Source: Candidatus Omnitrophota bacterium (GTDB lineage Bacteria; Omnitrophota; Gorgyraeia; Zapsychrales; Zapsychraceae). From it: 50,123 nt of DNA. The stretch is from the NCBI GenBank assembly GCA_023247445.1, contig JAHFGL010000013.1, forward strand, positions 1-50,123, written 5' to 3'. How positions within the stretch are numbered: the stretch's first letter is position 1; each line of letters begins with the position of its first letter. This document shows positions 25,853 through 35,194 of the stretch, piece after piece. A program made the position numbers and the translations under genes. The notes under the pieces were generated by a model, which worked only from the letters and a program-made list of their open reading frames with translations, was not told the origin of the DNA and made no database searches.

Positions 25853-27694
25853 ATGAGTAACTCGATTCATACCTTTCATGTTCCTGTGATGGGGACTGGT
25901 TTTTCCATCGATACACCCATCAAGGTCGCCCAGTATGGCATTTCTTCTGTAATCTCCATTGTTGATGACTGTCTTGTTGAGGAAATGCGTAAATACTACT
26001 GCGATTCTACTGGGGAATCCTATGCCCCAATTACCAAATATGATGAAGATTATCGGGCTAGGCGAATTACTGAATATCTTAATTTAGTTGACCGCATTGT
26101 TAAACAAAAATTTGATGTTGTTAAAAACTCCTGTTTTGAAGTTGGCAGCGAAATCACCAAATACTTTGAACTTCTTCCAGACCATTCTCCTCTAAAATCC
26201 CTTTATGTCAAGATGCTAAAAGTAGCCGATCTTGAGCTAAAAAAGAAACTTCAAGATGATTTACGGGCTCAAATGAAACCCGGAAGCATTGATGTCAATA
26301 TTATGACAAAACTGGATCGAACTAATTATGGCCCCGGTGATAAAGAGCTTCCGATGGAATATTCAGATGCACTGGCCGCTTTGCGTGGATATGCAAAAAG
26401 CACATTAAGTTCTGCCATTGTTTTTTCTGCTGGAATTAACCGCCGTCTTTATAGTTATGCTGAGAAGTTTAAGGATTTTTACGCTGACGCGACAGGAACA
26501 ATTAAAAAGAGAATTATTTTAAAGGTAAGCGATTATCGTTCCTCGATTATTCAGGGGAAATTCTTTGCTAAAAAGGGTCTGTGGATTTCTGAATTTAGAG
26601 TTGAATCTGGTTTAAACTGCGGCGGGCACTGCTTCCCTGCTGAAGGATTTCTAATGGGACCAATCTTAGATGAGTTTAAAAGATGTAAGAAAGATTTAGT
26701 TCAATCTTTACATGCGGTTTATACGGAAGCTTGCAAGGCAAAAAATGAGCCAGTTTTTGAACAACCTCATCCGGTTCGCATTACCGCTCAAGGGGGGATT
26801 GGTACTTATAATGAAGATCAGTTTTTGTTTAAACAATATGAAATAGATGGGACTGGATGGGCGACTCCCTTTCTTCTTGTGCCTGAAGTAACGAATGTGG
26901 ATCCTGCAACATTGGCGAAGCTATCAGCAGCCACTGAAAAAGATACGTATACCAGTGATATTTCTCCCCTTGGTGTTCCATTTAATAATCTTGCCGGTAA
27001 TTTAAGTGATGAAGAAAAAATGCGCAAGGTTGAAAAAGGGCGTCCTGGAAGCGCTTGTCCAAAAGGATATTTAGTTTCGAATACTGAATTTACGCCTAAG
27101 CCAATTTGCACTGCTTCCCGTCAATATCAGAAGTTAAAAATCGATGCTCTTAATTTAATGAATTTGGCGCCGACCGCGTATAAAGAAAAATTCGATGTGA
27201 TTATTAAGAAAGCCTGTATTTGTAATGATCTAAGTGAAAGCCCTTTGATTAATCACAACATTGGAAATCCTGCTGTGAAACGTTTTACGGCTGTCTGCCC
27301 TGGTCCAAACATTGCGTATTTTTCAAAAATTGTCACACTTCGCGAAATGGTTGATCACATTTATGGACGATTAAATCTTCTGAATTCTGGTTATCGACCA
27401 AATATGTTTATTAAAGAATTAAAAATGAATGTGGAATATTTTTCGAGAGAAATTACAAAGTGTCTTCCGAAACCAATGGACAGACAGATTGCGTATTTAC
27501 AGGAGTTTAAGAAAAATTTATCTGAAGGAATTGAATACTACAAAGATCTTTTTCCTCAGATGGTTAATGAATCTGCTGAATACCGCACGAAATGTTTGGA
27601 AGAATTAGAATACTTCAAACAGAAGTTAGACGAAATTATTAAGTCCCACATAGAAATCTTCTCTCAACCTTCAGCGCTATTAGCTTCAGTTTAA
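25853..27694 (+). CDS. Large conserved protein of unknown function, possible TIM-barrel metalloenzyme
   Basis: 613 residues from ATG 25853 (an upstream ATG at 25823 lies within the promoter). I do not recognise a named family. The N-terminus HVPVMGTGFSIDTPIKVA and several dense motifs look strongly constrained: KVSDYRS, ESGLNCGGHCFP (Cys256, Cys260), ITAQGGIGTYNED, GWATPFLLVPEVTNVD, SPLGVPFNNL and RPGSACPKGYLVSNTEFTPKPIC. Cysteines 402, 419, 455, 457 and 482 (KACICNDL, AVCPGPNI) could bind an Fe-S cluster or Zn. The Gly-rich QGGIGT and alternating hydrophobic strands suggest an alpha/beta barrel; this is inference. The C-terminus (~530-605) is helical, coiled-coil-like. No signal peptide. Convergent with thiC (3-nt gap). 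Confidence 0.8.
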   Translation: MSNSIHTFHVPVMGTGFSIDTPIKVAQYGISSVISIVDDCLVEEMRKYYCDSTGESYAPITKYDEDYRARRITEYLNLVDRIVKQKFDVVKNSCFEVGSEITKYFELLPDHSPLKSLYVKMLKVADLELKKKLQDDLRAQMKPGSIDVNIMTKLDRTNYGPGDKELPMEYSDALAALRGYAKSTLSSAIVFSAGINRRLYSYAEKFKDFYADATGTIKKRIILKVSDYRSSIIQGKFFAKKGLWISEFRVESGLNCGGHCFPAEGFLMGPILDEFKRCKKDLVQSLHAVYTEACKAKNEPVFEQPHPVRITAQGGIGTYNEDQFLFKQYEIDGTGWATPFLLVPEVTNVDPATLAKLSAATEKDTYTSDISPLGVPFNNLAGNLSDEEKMRKVEKGRPGSACPKGYLVSNTEFTPKPICTASRQYQKLKIDALNLMNLAPTAYKEKFDVIIKKACICNDLSESPLINHNIGNPAVKRFTAVCPGPNIAYFSKIVTLREMVDHIYGRLNLLNSGYRPNMFIKELKMNVEYFSREITKCLPKPMDRQIAYLQEFKKNLSEGIEYYKDLFPQMVNESAEYRTKCLEELEYFKQKLDEIIKSHIEIFSQPSALLASV

Positions 27695-27697
27695 ACC

Positions 27698-29518
<1,821 letters not shown>

Positions 29519-29548
29519 TCAGATAAAAATTTCTTTAACAGCGAGGCC

Positions 29549-29577
29549 ATTATAGTACATGGATTTTTGGAAAGCAA
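29549..29577 (-). promoter_or_regulatory. Sigma70-type promoter of thiC
   Basis: On the minus strand, -35 TTGCTT (29577-29572), a 17-nt spacer and consensus -10 TATAAT (29554-29549). Confidence 0.65.
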
Positions 29578-29629
29578 TTTGAATTATCCCAGATTTTGTA
29601 CGCACACACAAATAATGCATAAAAGGGTG

Positions 29630-29733
29630 CGTCCAAAATTCGGGGATTACCCAGCCTAAATCGCTGAATCTCTTCGAGATTCAGCCAGGCTGCCCTTCGG
29701 GCGAATTTTGCTTTGCAAAATTCGGGATTATGG
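29630..29733. repeat. Cluster of palindromes between thiC and the CFI-tail operon
   Basis: Contains AGCCT..AGGCT enclosing GCTGAATCTC-ttc-GAGATTCAGC, then GCCCTTCGGGC, then CGAATTTTGC-tt-GCAAAATTCG. A direct repeat AAAATTCGGG..ATT occurs at both edges. No coding potential was seen. It may be a small mobile repeat or a structured non-coding region. Confidence 0.5.
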
Positions 29734-29741
29734 TGAAAAAT

Positions 29742-29776
29742 AAACACCCGATGTTGTTTATGAACATCGGGTGTTT
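29742..29776 (-). terminator. Strong intrinsic terminator of the CFI-tail operon
   Basis: 14-bp perfect stem AAACACCCGATGTT / AACATCGGGTGTTT (29742-29755, 29763-29776) with a 7-nt loop, followed in the minus direction by ATTTTT. It lies 18 nt beyond the stop of the 29795 gene. Confidence 0.85.
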
Positions 29777-29794
29777 AAGTAAATTAATTTGAAA

Positions 29795-31864
29795 TTATTT
29801 ATTCATGATCCATTGTGAAAATTTAACCAGCGGCGTTAAGGCCGCTCGAACACCAGTTCGTAGATTTGAATGTTTCGCCAATTTATCAGCAATTGGCGGG
29901 CTGGTGTGGTAATACCAATCAACAAACGCCCTGCCAGCTTTATTTTGCAGTAAAACTCCATTGCGAAAATTACGTAGTGCATCTACTTCTTTAGCCATCG
30001 GGGACCCATATGCCGCGGTCGCAATAAAACAATTGCTGTTACTTAAGGTAAAATTATTTATGGGAAAAGCTGATTGCGTTATCAGCTGAAAACTTTGTGA
30101 TGCCGGATCTACACGTCCTTGAGGAATAATAACATTAACTGAATAATCACCAGCGATCACATTATTAAATCGATAGCGACCGTTAGCGTCTGTCATTGTT
30201 GATTGAATAATTTGTCGCTGGGCATCGTTGATATGTAAATCTACCCTTAAATTGTTCTTACGGGTGGTTTCAACCTCCGGATTGGTTACGACGTATCCTT
30301 GGATACTTTTTTGTTGTCCAACGGCCTGAATCCATTCTCCACTACTCATCTCAGCCATTGATTGCTGCAACCCTGAAGCAACAGGTCTTTTGGAAGCATT
30401 ATCAATCGCAGTTACTAATTCGTTTATTGTAACGCTGCCATCTCCATTGCGATCTATGCGTGATAATTCATCGGAAGTCAGCTGAGTATTTCCTAAAGCT
30501 GAATTGACACCCTTGACTAGCTCATCAACGGTCACAATTCCATTTTGATTAAAATCCCCCCACAGCCTTCCGCATGTAGCCCAATAATTTGGGATATGAG
30601 CATCGTAGACGTAAAGCGTGGTATTGGAATTGTTCCCAGGTTTAAAATAAAACCTCACGAACTCTTCACTACTTTCATTTGATAAAAATTCGTAAGTGAA
30701 ATCTTGGGATAATCCGGGGATAGAAAATTGACGGATTATTTTAAAAACAGATTCTGACGCACTAGGAATGGATTTTGTGAATTGTACTAATTCAAGTTTT
30801 CCTTCACCCACACATACGGCATATTCTTCATTAAGGTGTTTGCACTCTTCATACTCGACGTACCCTAATGGATCGCCTGATGGTTGTAGGAGGCTGCTGG
30901 AATCAGCGAGAAATCCCTCTGCAGAGATATTAACAAAATAATATCCATAATCGCGATCATTCATTAACAAACGGTTATTTTCAATGTCAATGAGCGCAGA
31001 ACTTAAGTGATCGGGGAAATAGCCCATTCGTTTTGAACTATAACCATCTGGATTATCGCGGAAATTAATTGTTGGGATATTTGTATTAATGTCATCAGGG
31101 TTAATGGCCAATATGGCTGTTTCATTTTGATTATAGTTTGCTAAAGAGACATATATTCGATGTGCAAAGGGATCATAGTCAATACCACCGGGGTGATCTA
31201 ACCGATCCGAAGAATAACTTTTATCTATAAATTTTGTTTGAGTCAATTTGCGGGCAACGGCATTGTTTAGATTTAATGGATCAGTAAGATCAAATTTAAT
31301 GATGTATCCTCGGGTGCCATTTAAATCAATCATTGAGTGATAAAAAGTATTATTAATTTTAACAAGACCTTGGGAGTGATGTGTGTCAAAGGGAACCGGA
31401 ATTTCCGCGACTTTAGTCCAGGCTGGAAAATCATCTATTTTTTTAAGAAGGTCGGTATCAGTACAAACAGATGATTGTGTTGTCATTGAATCCAAAGGAT
31501 TGTAAATATAATCTCGATATCGCCATCCATTGGTGGTTGATGTATTGTAATAGTAAAGTCGAACATAAATTGGCACCTTCTGTGAAAAGAATGTCACGTG
31601 CTGAACAGTTATTTGGTTGTTTTGGATGTCTTTTTGAGCAAAAATATCTGACCCTCTTATCTGATGTCCAATTGTAATTGCATAATGAGTATAGGCTGGG
31701 TTTGTCGTCCATTGAAATTGTATAGTATCAGAGGCAAGTTGCGCCCTCTCTGCGGGTTGAATAATATGCGGAGATTCTATGGCCCATGCGTAACCGATAA
31801 ATAAATGACTGACAATCATCAGTGTGGCGGTGATGAAAAATAATTTTAAAAGTAATTTATTCAT
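29795..31864 (-). CDS. Secreted EF-hand/dockerin-like protein with CFI-type C-terminal tail
   Basis: 689 residues from ATG 31864 (2 nt after the stop of the upstream gene; six more codons are open upstream). Signal peptide at ~1-28 (MNKLLLKLFF...GYAWA). An N-terminal fibronectin-like segment is followed by a probable beta-propeller-like region (~130-420; HHSQGLVKI, DHPGGIDYDPFAHRIYV). Then come two calcium-binding loops of dockerin/EF-hand type (GDFNQNGIVTVDE at ~436, DRNGDGSVTINE at ~471), a carboxypeptidase-regulatory-like beta domain (~535-605) and the tail CFIATAAYGSPMAKEVD (612-689). The tail is about 75 % identical to that of the preceding gene's product. Probably exported and surface- or envelope-associated; role unknown. 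Second gene under the c-di-GMP riboswitch. Confidence 0.85.
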   Translation of the reverse strand: MNKLLLKLFFITATLMIVSHLFIGYAWAIESPHIIQPAERAQLASDTIQFQWTTNPAYTHYAITIGHQIRGSDIFAQKDIQNNQITVQHVTFFSQKVPIYVRLYYYNTSTTNGWRYRDYIYNPLDSMTTQSSVCTDTDLLKKIDDFPAWTKVAEIPVPFDTHHSQGLVKINNTFYHSMIDLNGTRGYIIKFDLTDPLNLNNAVARKLTQTKFIDKSYSSDRLDHPGGIDYDPFAHRIYVSLANYNQNETAILAINPDDINTNIPTINFRDNPDGYSSKRMGYFPDHLSSALIDIENNRLLMNDRDYGYYFVNISAEGFLADSSSLLQPSGDPLGYVEYEECKHLNEEYAVCVGEGKLELVQFTKSIPSASESVFKIIRQFSIPGLSQDFTYEFLSNESSEEFVRFYFKPGNNSNTTLYVYDAHIPNYWATCGRLWGDFNQNGIVTVDELVKGVNSALGNTQLTSDELSRIDRNGDGSVTINELVTAIDNASKRPVASGLQQSMAEMSSGEWIQAVGQQKSIQGYVVTNPEVETTRKNNLRVDLHINDAQRQIIQSTMTDANGRYRFNNVIAGDYSVNVIIPQGRVDPASQSFQLITQSAFPINNFTLSNSNCFIATAAYGSPMAKEVDALRNFRNGVLLQNKAGRAFVDWYYHTSPPIADKLAKHSNLRTGVRAALTPLVKFSQWIMNK

Positions 31865-31866
31865 GT

Positions 31867-34494
31867 TTATTCCCGTATCCATTGACTAAACCTAACCAAA
31901 GGTGTTAACACTGCCCGCACGCCAGCGCGAAGATTGGGATATTTGGCCAATTCATCAGCAATCGGTGGGCTGGTGCGGTAGTACCAAGCCACAGATTCTT
32001 GACCAAATTTTGTTTTTAATAAAACTCCATCACGAAAATCGCGTAACGAATCCACCTCTTTGGCCATCGGACTTCCGTACGCGGCGGTGGCGATGAAACA
32101 CGAATTGGTAGTCGCCGTATTTTGATTAGCTTTTAAAGAAAAATTTGTAGTCGTCTTATCAACATCGTTGACTACTATTGTTTCCATAGCCCCTTCAAAG
32201 AAATATCCTGAGGGGGCCATAGGTTTGATTTGATATGTCCCGTTTTTTATATTAACAAATTGAAAACGACCATCAGCTGTTGACCTAGTTTTTGAAAAGA
32301 TTTCATTTCCATTATATGAACGAAGCTGCACTTCAAGATTATTGAGACTATATGTCGTTAACGTAGTTAATTGCCCGGAAATTTTACTTGTGCCATCGGA
32401 AAATAACTGCGCCCAGCGTCCGTCAAAACCGCCATTTTGCGCTAGATGCCATCCCGTTGGTAAAAACTCTCCTGTTCCTTCGTGGCTGACTTCATAATCA
32501 ACATCGCAGCCATTAAAACCACAATCAAAAATATTTTTAAAGAAATCATCTAAATCTGCCCACCCTTTAAAAGACAACATTGTAAGATTATCAAGAAGTC
32601 GATCTCCTTCAAATTCAATAATGTCTCCTAAATTTTGACCATCAATTGCAATCCTTAGAATATGCATCTCAATGTCCGGGGTTCCTGGAGGATCTACGGG
32701 GAGATCTGCATACCATGACCCTGCCATAGGACCGACCCCTTCTCCCATTATTTCGGCACCAAAAAACCAATTTGAAAAACCTTCAATCCCATCTCTCATT
32801 CTTTGTGCCCAGACAATTGCTTCAGAATCATCTATCTTTGTATTGTTAGTACCATAAAAATGATTTGATAAACCTACTAAAGCTTGTCGTGCCATCTTTA
32901 AATATCCCCAATCCCCTGGAGCGGGCATTTTATCTAGGGCTTCAGAGGAGAGAAGGTCACTTAGTAATCTAATATTTTCCGCTTCGGTTCGTAAACCCTT
33001 TTCAGAAAATTTATCTACCTCTTCAAGCATATCTTTAACTTTTAATTTTCCTAGATGGCGGGATATGAAAATCGAGTGGGGATATTCCAAGAGAACATCT
33101 TGATCACTGTGTCCCTCAACATCAATATGAACATCGGCAACTTTTCCACCCCCATGATGCGCATAGTAAGTATGCTGGTCAATATCAAACCATTGTTGGT
33201 CAAAGCTCCACCAATTTCCACACTGTAAGTTATACCAATCCATCCCCATTGCGAATTCTAAGCCACATGCAGCATTATTACCTATATAAGACCAAGTAAA
33301 ATCATTCGCCATTCCTGCCACGTAAGTTCCCCAAAACCAGGGTTTGGTAAGATAAATCTGTGATTTTTGATTCCATTTTCCATTATCAAACTCATTTGAA
33401 TAAAAGAATTTTCCTCTGGGAGCAGTATTACCTAATGTTTGTCCTTTTTCATCCTTAAGGGCGTCTGGAACCCATAACACCATACCCGGGATAAGATCAC
33501 TTAGCTGAACCTCTCCCTGAATATTAAACAAAATATCCGCAATATCTTGCAATTCATAAGTAATACGTGGCACATTAGGTAAATCATCAACCTCATCAAT
33601 TTTTAGCCTTGAAGTAAAACTTGCCGCATTATATTGAGTAATCGCCTTGGCTTTCCAATAACTAACAGCTTCGGGATCACTTTCAGGGACAAAAACATAA
33701 TGAAAGGTTTGGTCCTCGACTCTGCGGTGGACATCAACTTTATTGACATTTTGTGTATTTAATTCATCTAACAATTTAAATCCTAAATGGGAAGTTGTAT
33801 TGACTAAGTCATTGTTTTGATCCTCCCAAAGGATTAAATGTTTACCATAAGCCGTTTCATGAAAATTTAGTAGAGCACCGTTAGGAGAATTAACGAGTAT
33901 GTGACTTTCCTGATCGGAGATGACAACATAATTAATTCTTTCTCCATGGCCAGGGTCGCCATTATGAGTTCGACTTCCCTTATACTGTATTGGAAAATCC
34001 AAGCGGATCTCAATTCTTCGCCAATTATGAATACGCTCATCCCCTTCTCCTTCTTTAACGGCATGATAAACATGGTAAATAAGAACAAGGCTTTTTCGAT
34101 GATGAATACCCTCTACGTCCTCTGAAAAAACTTGATCCCAGCTAGGTCTGCCCGCTTGTGGAGTGTTAAATTCGAGTAAAGCCGTATAAATGGTTGGTCG
34201 GATTTGCCATTGTGAATGCTCTCCATTAATATATTCATCTAAATGTTGGGTCCAATTTACTCTATTATTAGAGAAATTACTGTCTCCATCAAAATAGAAA
34301 TTTGTCATCCAGTAGCGGCCATACTCACTGACCCTTGTTTCATTCGCTTGTTTTAGAATGATAGGAGAATAATATTCAATGAATTTTTTTCGTTGATTAT
34401 CCGAAAGTGTCCAGGAATAGTCAATTTCTTGGGCGTAGGCTAGATTATGGGAACATGTAAAAAGAGAAAGAAGAAAGATAAAACAAAAACCCAT
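31867..34494 (-). CDS. Large secreted protein with CFI-type C-terminal tail, under c-di-GMP riboswitch control
   Basis: 875 residues from ATG 34494 (MGFCFIFLLSLF...NLAYA, a signal-peptide-like start, though without Lys/Arg). The reading frame stays open 40 codons further, from a TTG at 34614, but that DNA is the riboswitch aptamer, so the extension is an artefact. The central part (~25-690) matches nothing I can name; it is rich in Trp and Asp and has a His-rich patch (HTYYAHHGGGKVADVHIDVEGHSDQD). A carboxypeptidase-regulatory-like domain (~705-785) precedes the CFIATAAYGS tail (799-875). Exported, probably envelope-associated; function unknown. First gene of a two-gene operon. Confidence 0.82.
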   Translation of the reverse strand: MGFCFIFLLSLFTCSHNLAYAQEIDYSWTLSDNQRKKFIEYYSPIILKQANETRVSEYGRYWMTNFYFDGDSNFSNNRVNWTQHLDEYINGEHSQWQIRPTIYTALLEFNTPQAGRPSWDQVFSEDVEGIHHRKSLVLIYHVYHAVKEGEGDERIHNWRRIEIRLDFPIQYKGSRTHNGDPGHGERINYVVISDQESHILVNSPNGALLNFHETAYGKHLILWEDQNNDLVNTTSHLGFKLLDELNTQNVNKVDVHRRVEDQTFHYVFVPESDPEAVSYWKAKAITQYNAASFTSRLKIDEVDDLPNVPRITYELQDIADILFNIQGEVQLSDLIPGMVLWVPDALKDEKGQTLGNTAPRGKFFYSNEFDNGKWNQKSQIYLTKPWFWGTYVAGMANDFTWSYIGNNAACGLEFAMGMDWYNLQCGNWWSFDQQWFDIDQHTYYAHHGGGKVADVHIDVEGHSDQDVLLEYPHSIFISRHLGKLKVKDMLEEVDKFSEKGLRTEAENIRLLSDLLSSEALDKMPAPGDWGYLKMARQALVGLSNHFYGTNNTKIDDSEAIVWAQRMRDGIEGFSNWFFGAEIMGEGVGPMAGSWYADLPVDPPGTPDIEMHILRIAIDGQNLGDIIEFEGDRLLDNLTMLSFKGWADLDDFFKNIFDCGFNGCDVDYEVSHEGTGEFLPTGWHLAQNGGFDGRWAQLFSDGTSKISGQLTTLTTYSLNNLEVQLRSYNGNEIFSKTRSTADGRFQFVNIKNGTYQIKPMAPSGYFFEGAMETIVVNDVDKTTTNFSLKANQNTATTNSCFIATAAYGSPMAKEVDSLRDFRDGVLLKTKFGQESVAWYYRTSPPIADELAKYPNLRAGVRAVLTPLVRFSQWIRE

Positions 34495-34521
34495 TCTCTT
34501 CCAATTTAGGGAATGGGTTTT
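34486..34521 (-). terminator. Intrinsic terminator of the riboswitch expression platform, overlapping the start codon
   Basis: On the minus strand, 11-bp perfect stem AAAACCCATTC / GAATGGGTTTT (34521-34511, 34496-34486) with a 14-nt loop, followed by TTTTTGTTTT. The start codon ATG (34494-34492) lies in the 3' arm and the weak GGAAGAG ribosome-binding site in the loop. The hairpin could therefore act on both transcription and translation. Confidence 0.85.
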
Positions 34522-34532
34522 ACAAGTTTTAT

Positions 34533-34614
34533 TTCGTCTCGGTAACCAGGCTATCCGCATGGGATCCTTAGGTTTTGCGCCCACGGCTTGCGCTCGTGTT
34601 TGCCTTTTCGTCAA
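34533..34614 (-). ncRNA. Cyclic-di-GMP-I (GEMM-I) riboswitch aptamer
   Basis: On the minus strand: GGCAAAC (34604-34598); a hairpin CACGAGC-GCAA-GCCGTG with a GNRA tetraloop and one bulged A; GGCGCAAAACC (consensus GGACGCAAAGCC); the tetraloop-receptor-like CCTAAG; an ATCC/GGAT helix; and GGTTACCG. These elements, in this order and spacing, match the GEMM-I consensus and the Vibrio cholerae Vc2 aptamer. An intrinsic terminator follows 11 nt later, so binding of c-di-GMP probably controls transcription elongation into the secreted-protein operon. Whether it is an on- or off-switch cannot be told by eye. Confidence 0.9.
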
Positions 34615-34647
34615 ACTGTCAAATAATTAAACTTTAATAAAGGATAA

Positions 34648-34661
34648 CATGCAGCTGCATG
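34648..34661. repeat. Perfect 14-bp palindrome upstream of the riboswitch
   Basis: CATGCAGCTGCATG, about 35 bp ahead of the aptamer, close to where the promoter of the CFI-tail operon should lie. It could be an operator. The remaining 34615-34793 gap shows no gene. Confidence 0.35.
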
Positions 34662-34793
34662 AGCGAGTATGGGACAATGCGTAGAATTTAAGATATTTTT
34701 ATGTGGTTTAAGAAGGATTGGATACAACTTTACGACGGGGAAAATAGATTTACTGTTTTTTGAAGAAAACGGTTTCTAAAGGGAGGATTTTGC

Positions 34794-35156
34794 TTAGCTA
34801 AATGAGGTTCCGCAGCCGCAGCTGGATTTGGCGTTTGGATTTCGGTATTGAAAGCCGCTTTCTTTGAGGGTATCCACATAATGGATTTCGATTCCGTTTA
34901 AGAAGCTCAAGCTTTCTGGGTTGATAATAATTTTAAGGTCGCCCTGCTGGACCACAACATCATTATCATACGGAGTTTTTTGAAATCGCATATCATATGA
35001 AAGTCCGGCACATCCGCCTGTCGTAACTCCAACGCGAAGGCAAGACCCTTCCTTGCCTTCTTTAGCCATCATGAGTTTAATTTTCTCAATGGCCGCCGGG
35101 GTTAAGCGAAGTGGCGTTGATTGCGTCGTCTGATTAGTTTGATTTTGGTTATCCAT
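34794..35156 (-). CDS. erpA: HesB/IscA-family iron-sulfur cluster carrier (ErpA-like)
   Basis: 120 residues. LTPAAIEKIKLMM, LRVGVTTGGCAGLSYDM and the C-terminal NAKSSCGCGTSFS give the three conserved cysteines of A-type carriers. It hands Fe-S clusters to apoproteins such as BioB, ThiC or Kor. ErpA and IscA cannot be separated confidently by sequence. The -10 box TATATT lies 10 nt before ATG 35156 and no Shine-Dalgarno is present. Confidence 0.88.
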   Translation of the reverse strand: MDNQNQTNQTTQSTPLRLTPAAIEKIKLMMAKEGKEGSCLRVGVTTGGCAGLSYDMRFQKTPYDNDVVVQQGDLKIIINPESLSFLNGIEIHYVDTLKESGFQYRNPNAKSSCGCGTSFS

Positions 35157-35166
35157 AGCTAGTAAG

Positions 35167-35194
35167 AATATATCACATCAGTTAATTAAGTCAA
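35167..35194 (-). promoter_or_regulatory. Sigma70-type promoter of the erpA-like gene
   Basis: On the minus strand, -35 TTGACT (35194-35189), a 16-nt spacer and -10 TATATT (35172-35167), overlapping the stop codon of the FIST gene. ATG is 10 nt beyond the -10 box. Confidence 0.55.

Noticed and set aside
31867-34494. Hydrolase active site in the His-rich patch of the secreted protein
   Set aside because: HTYYAHHGGGKVADVHIDVEGH is suggestive, but no known motif order is matched, so no function is assigned.
34495-34614. N-terminal 40-codon extension of the secreted protein
   Set aside because: It reads through the riboswitch aptamer and begins with TTG; best explained as non-coding RNA.
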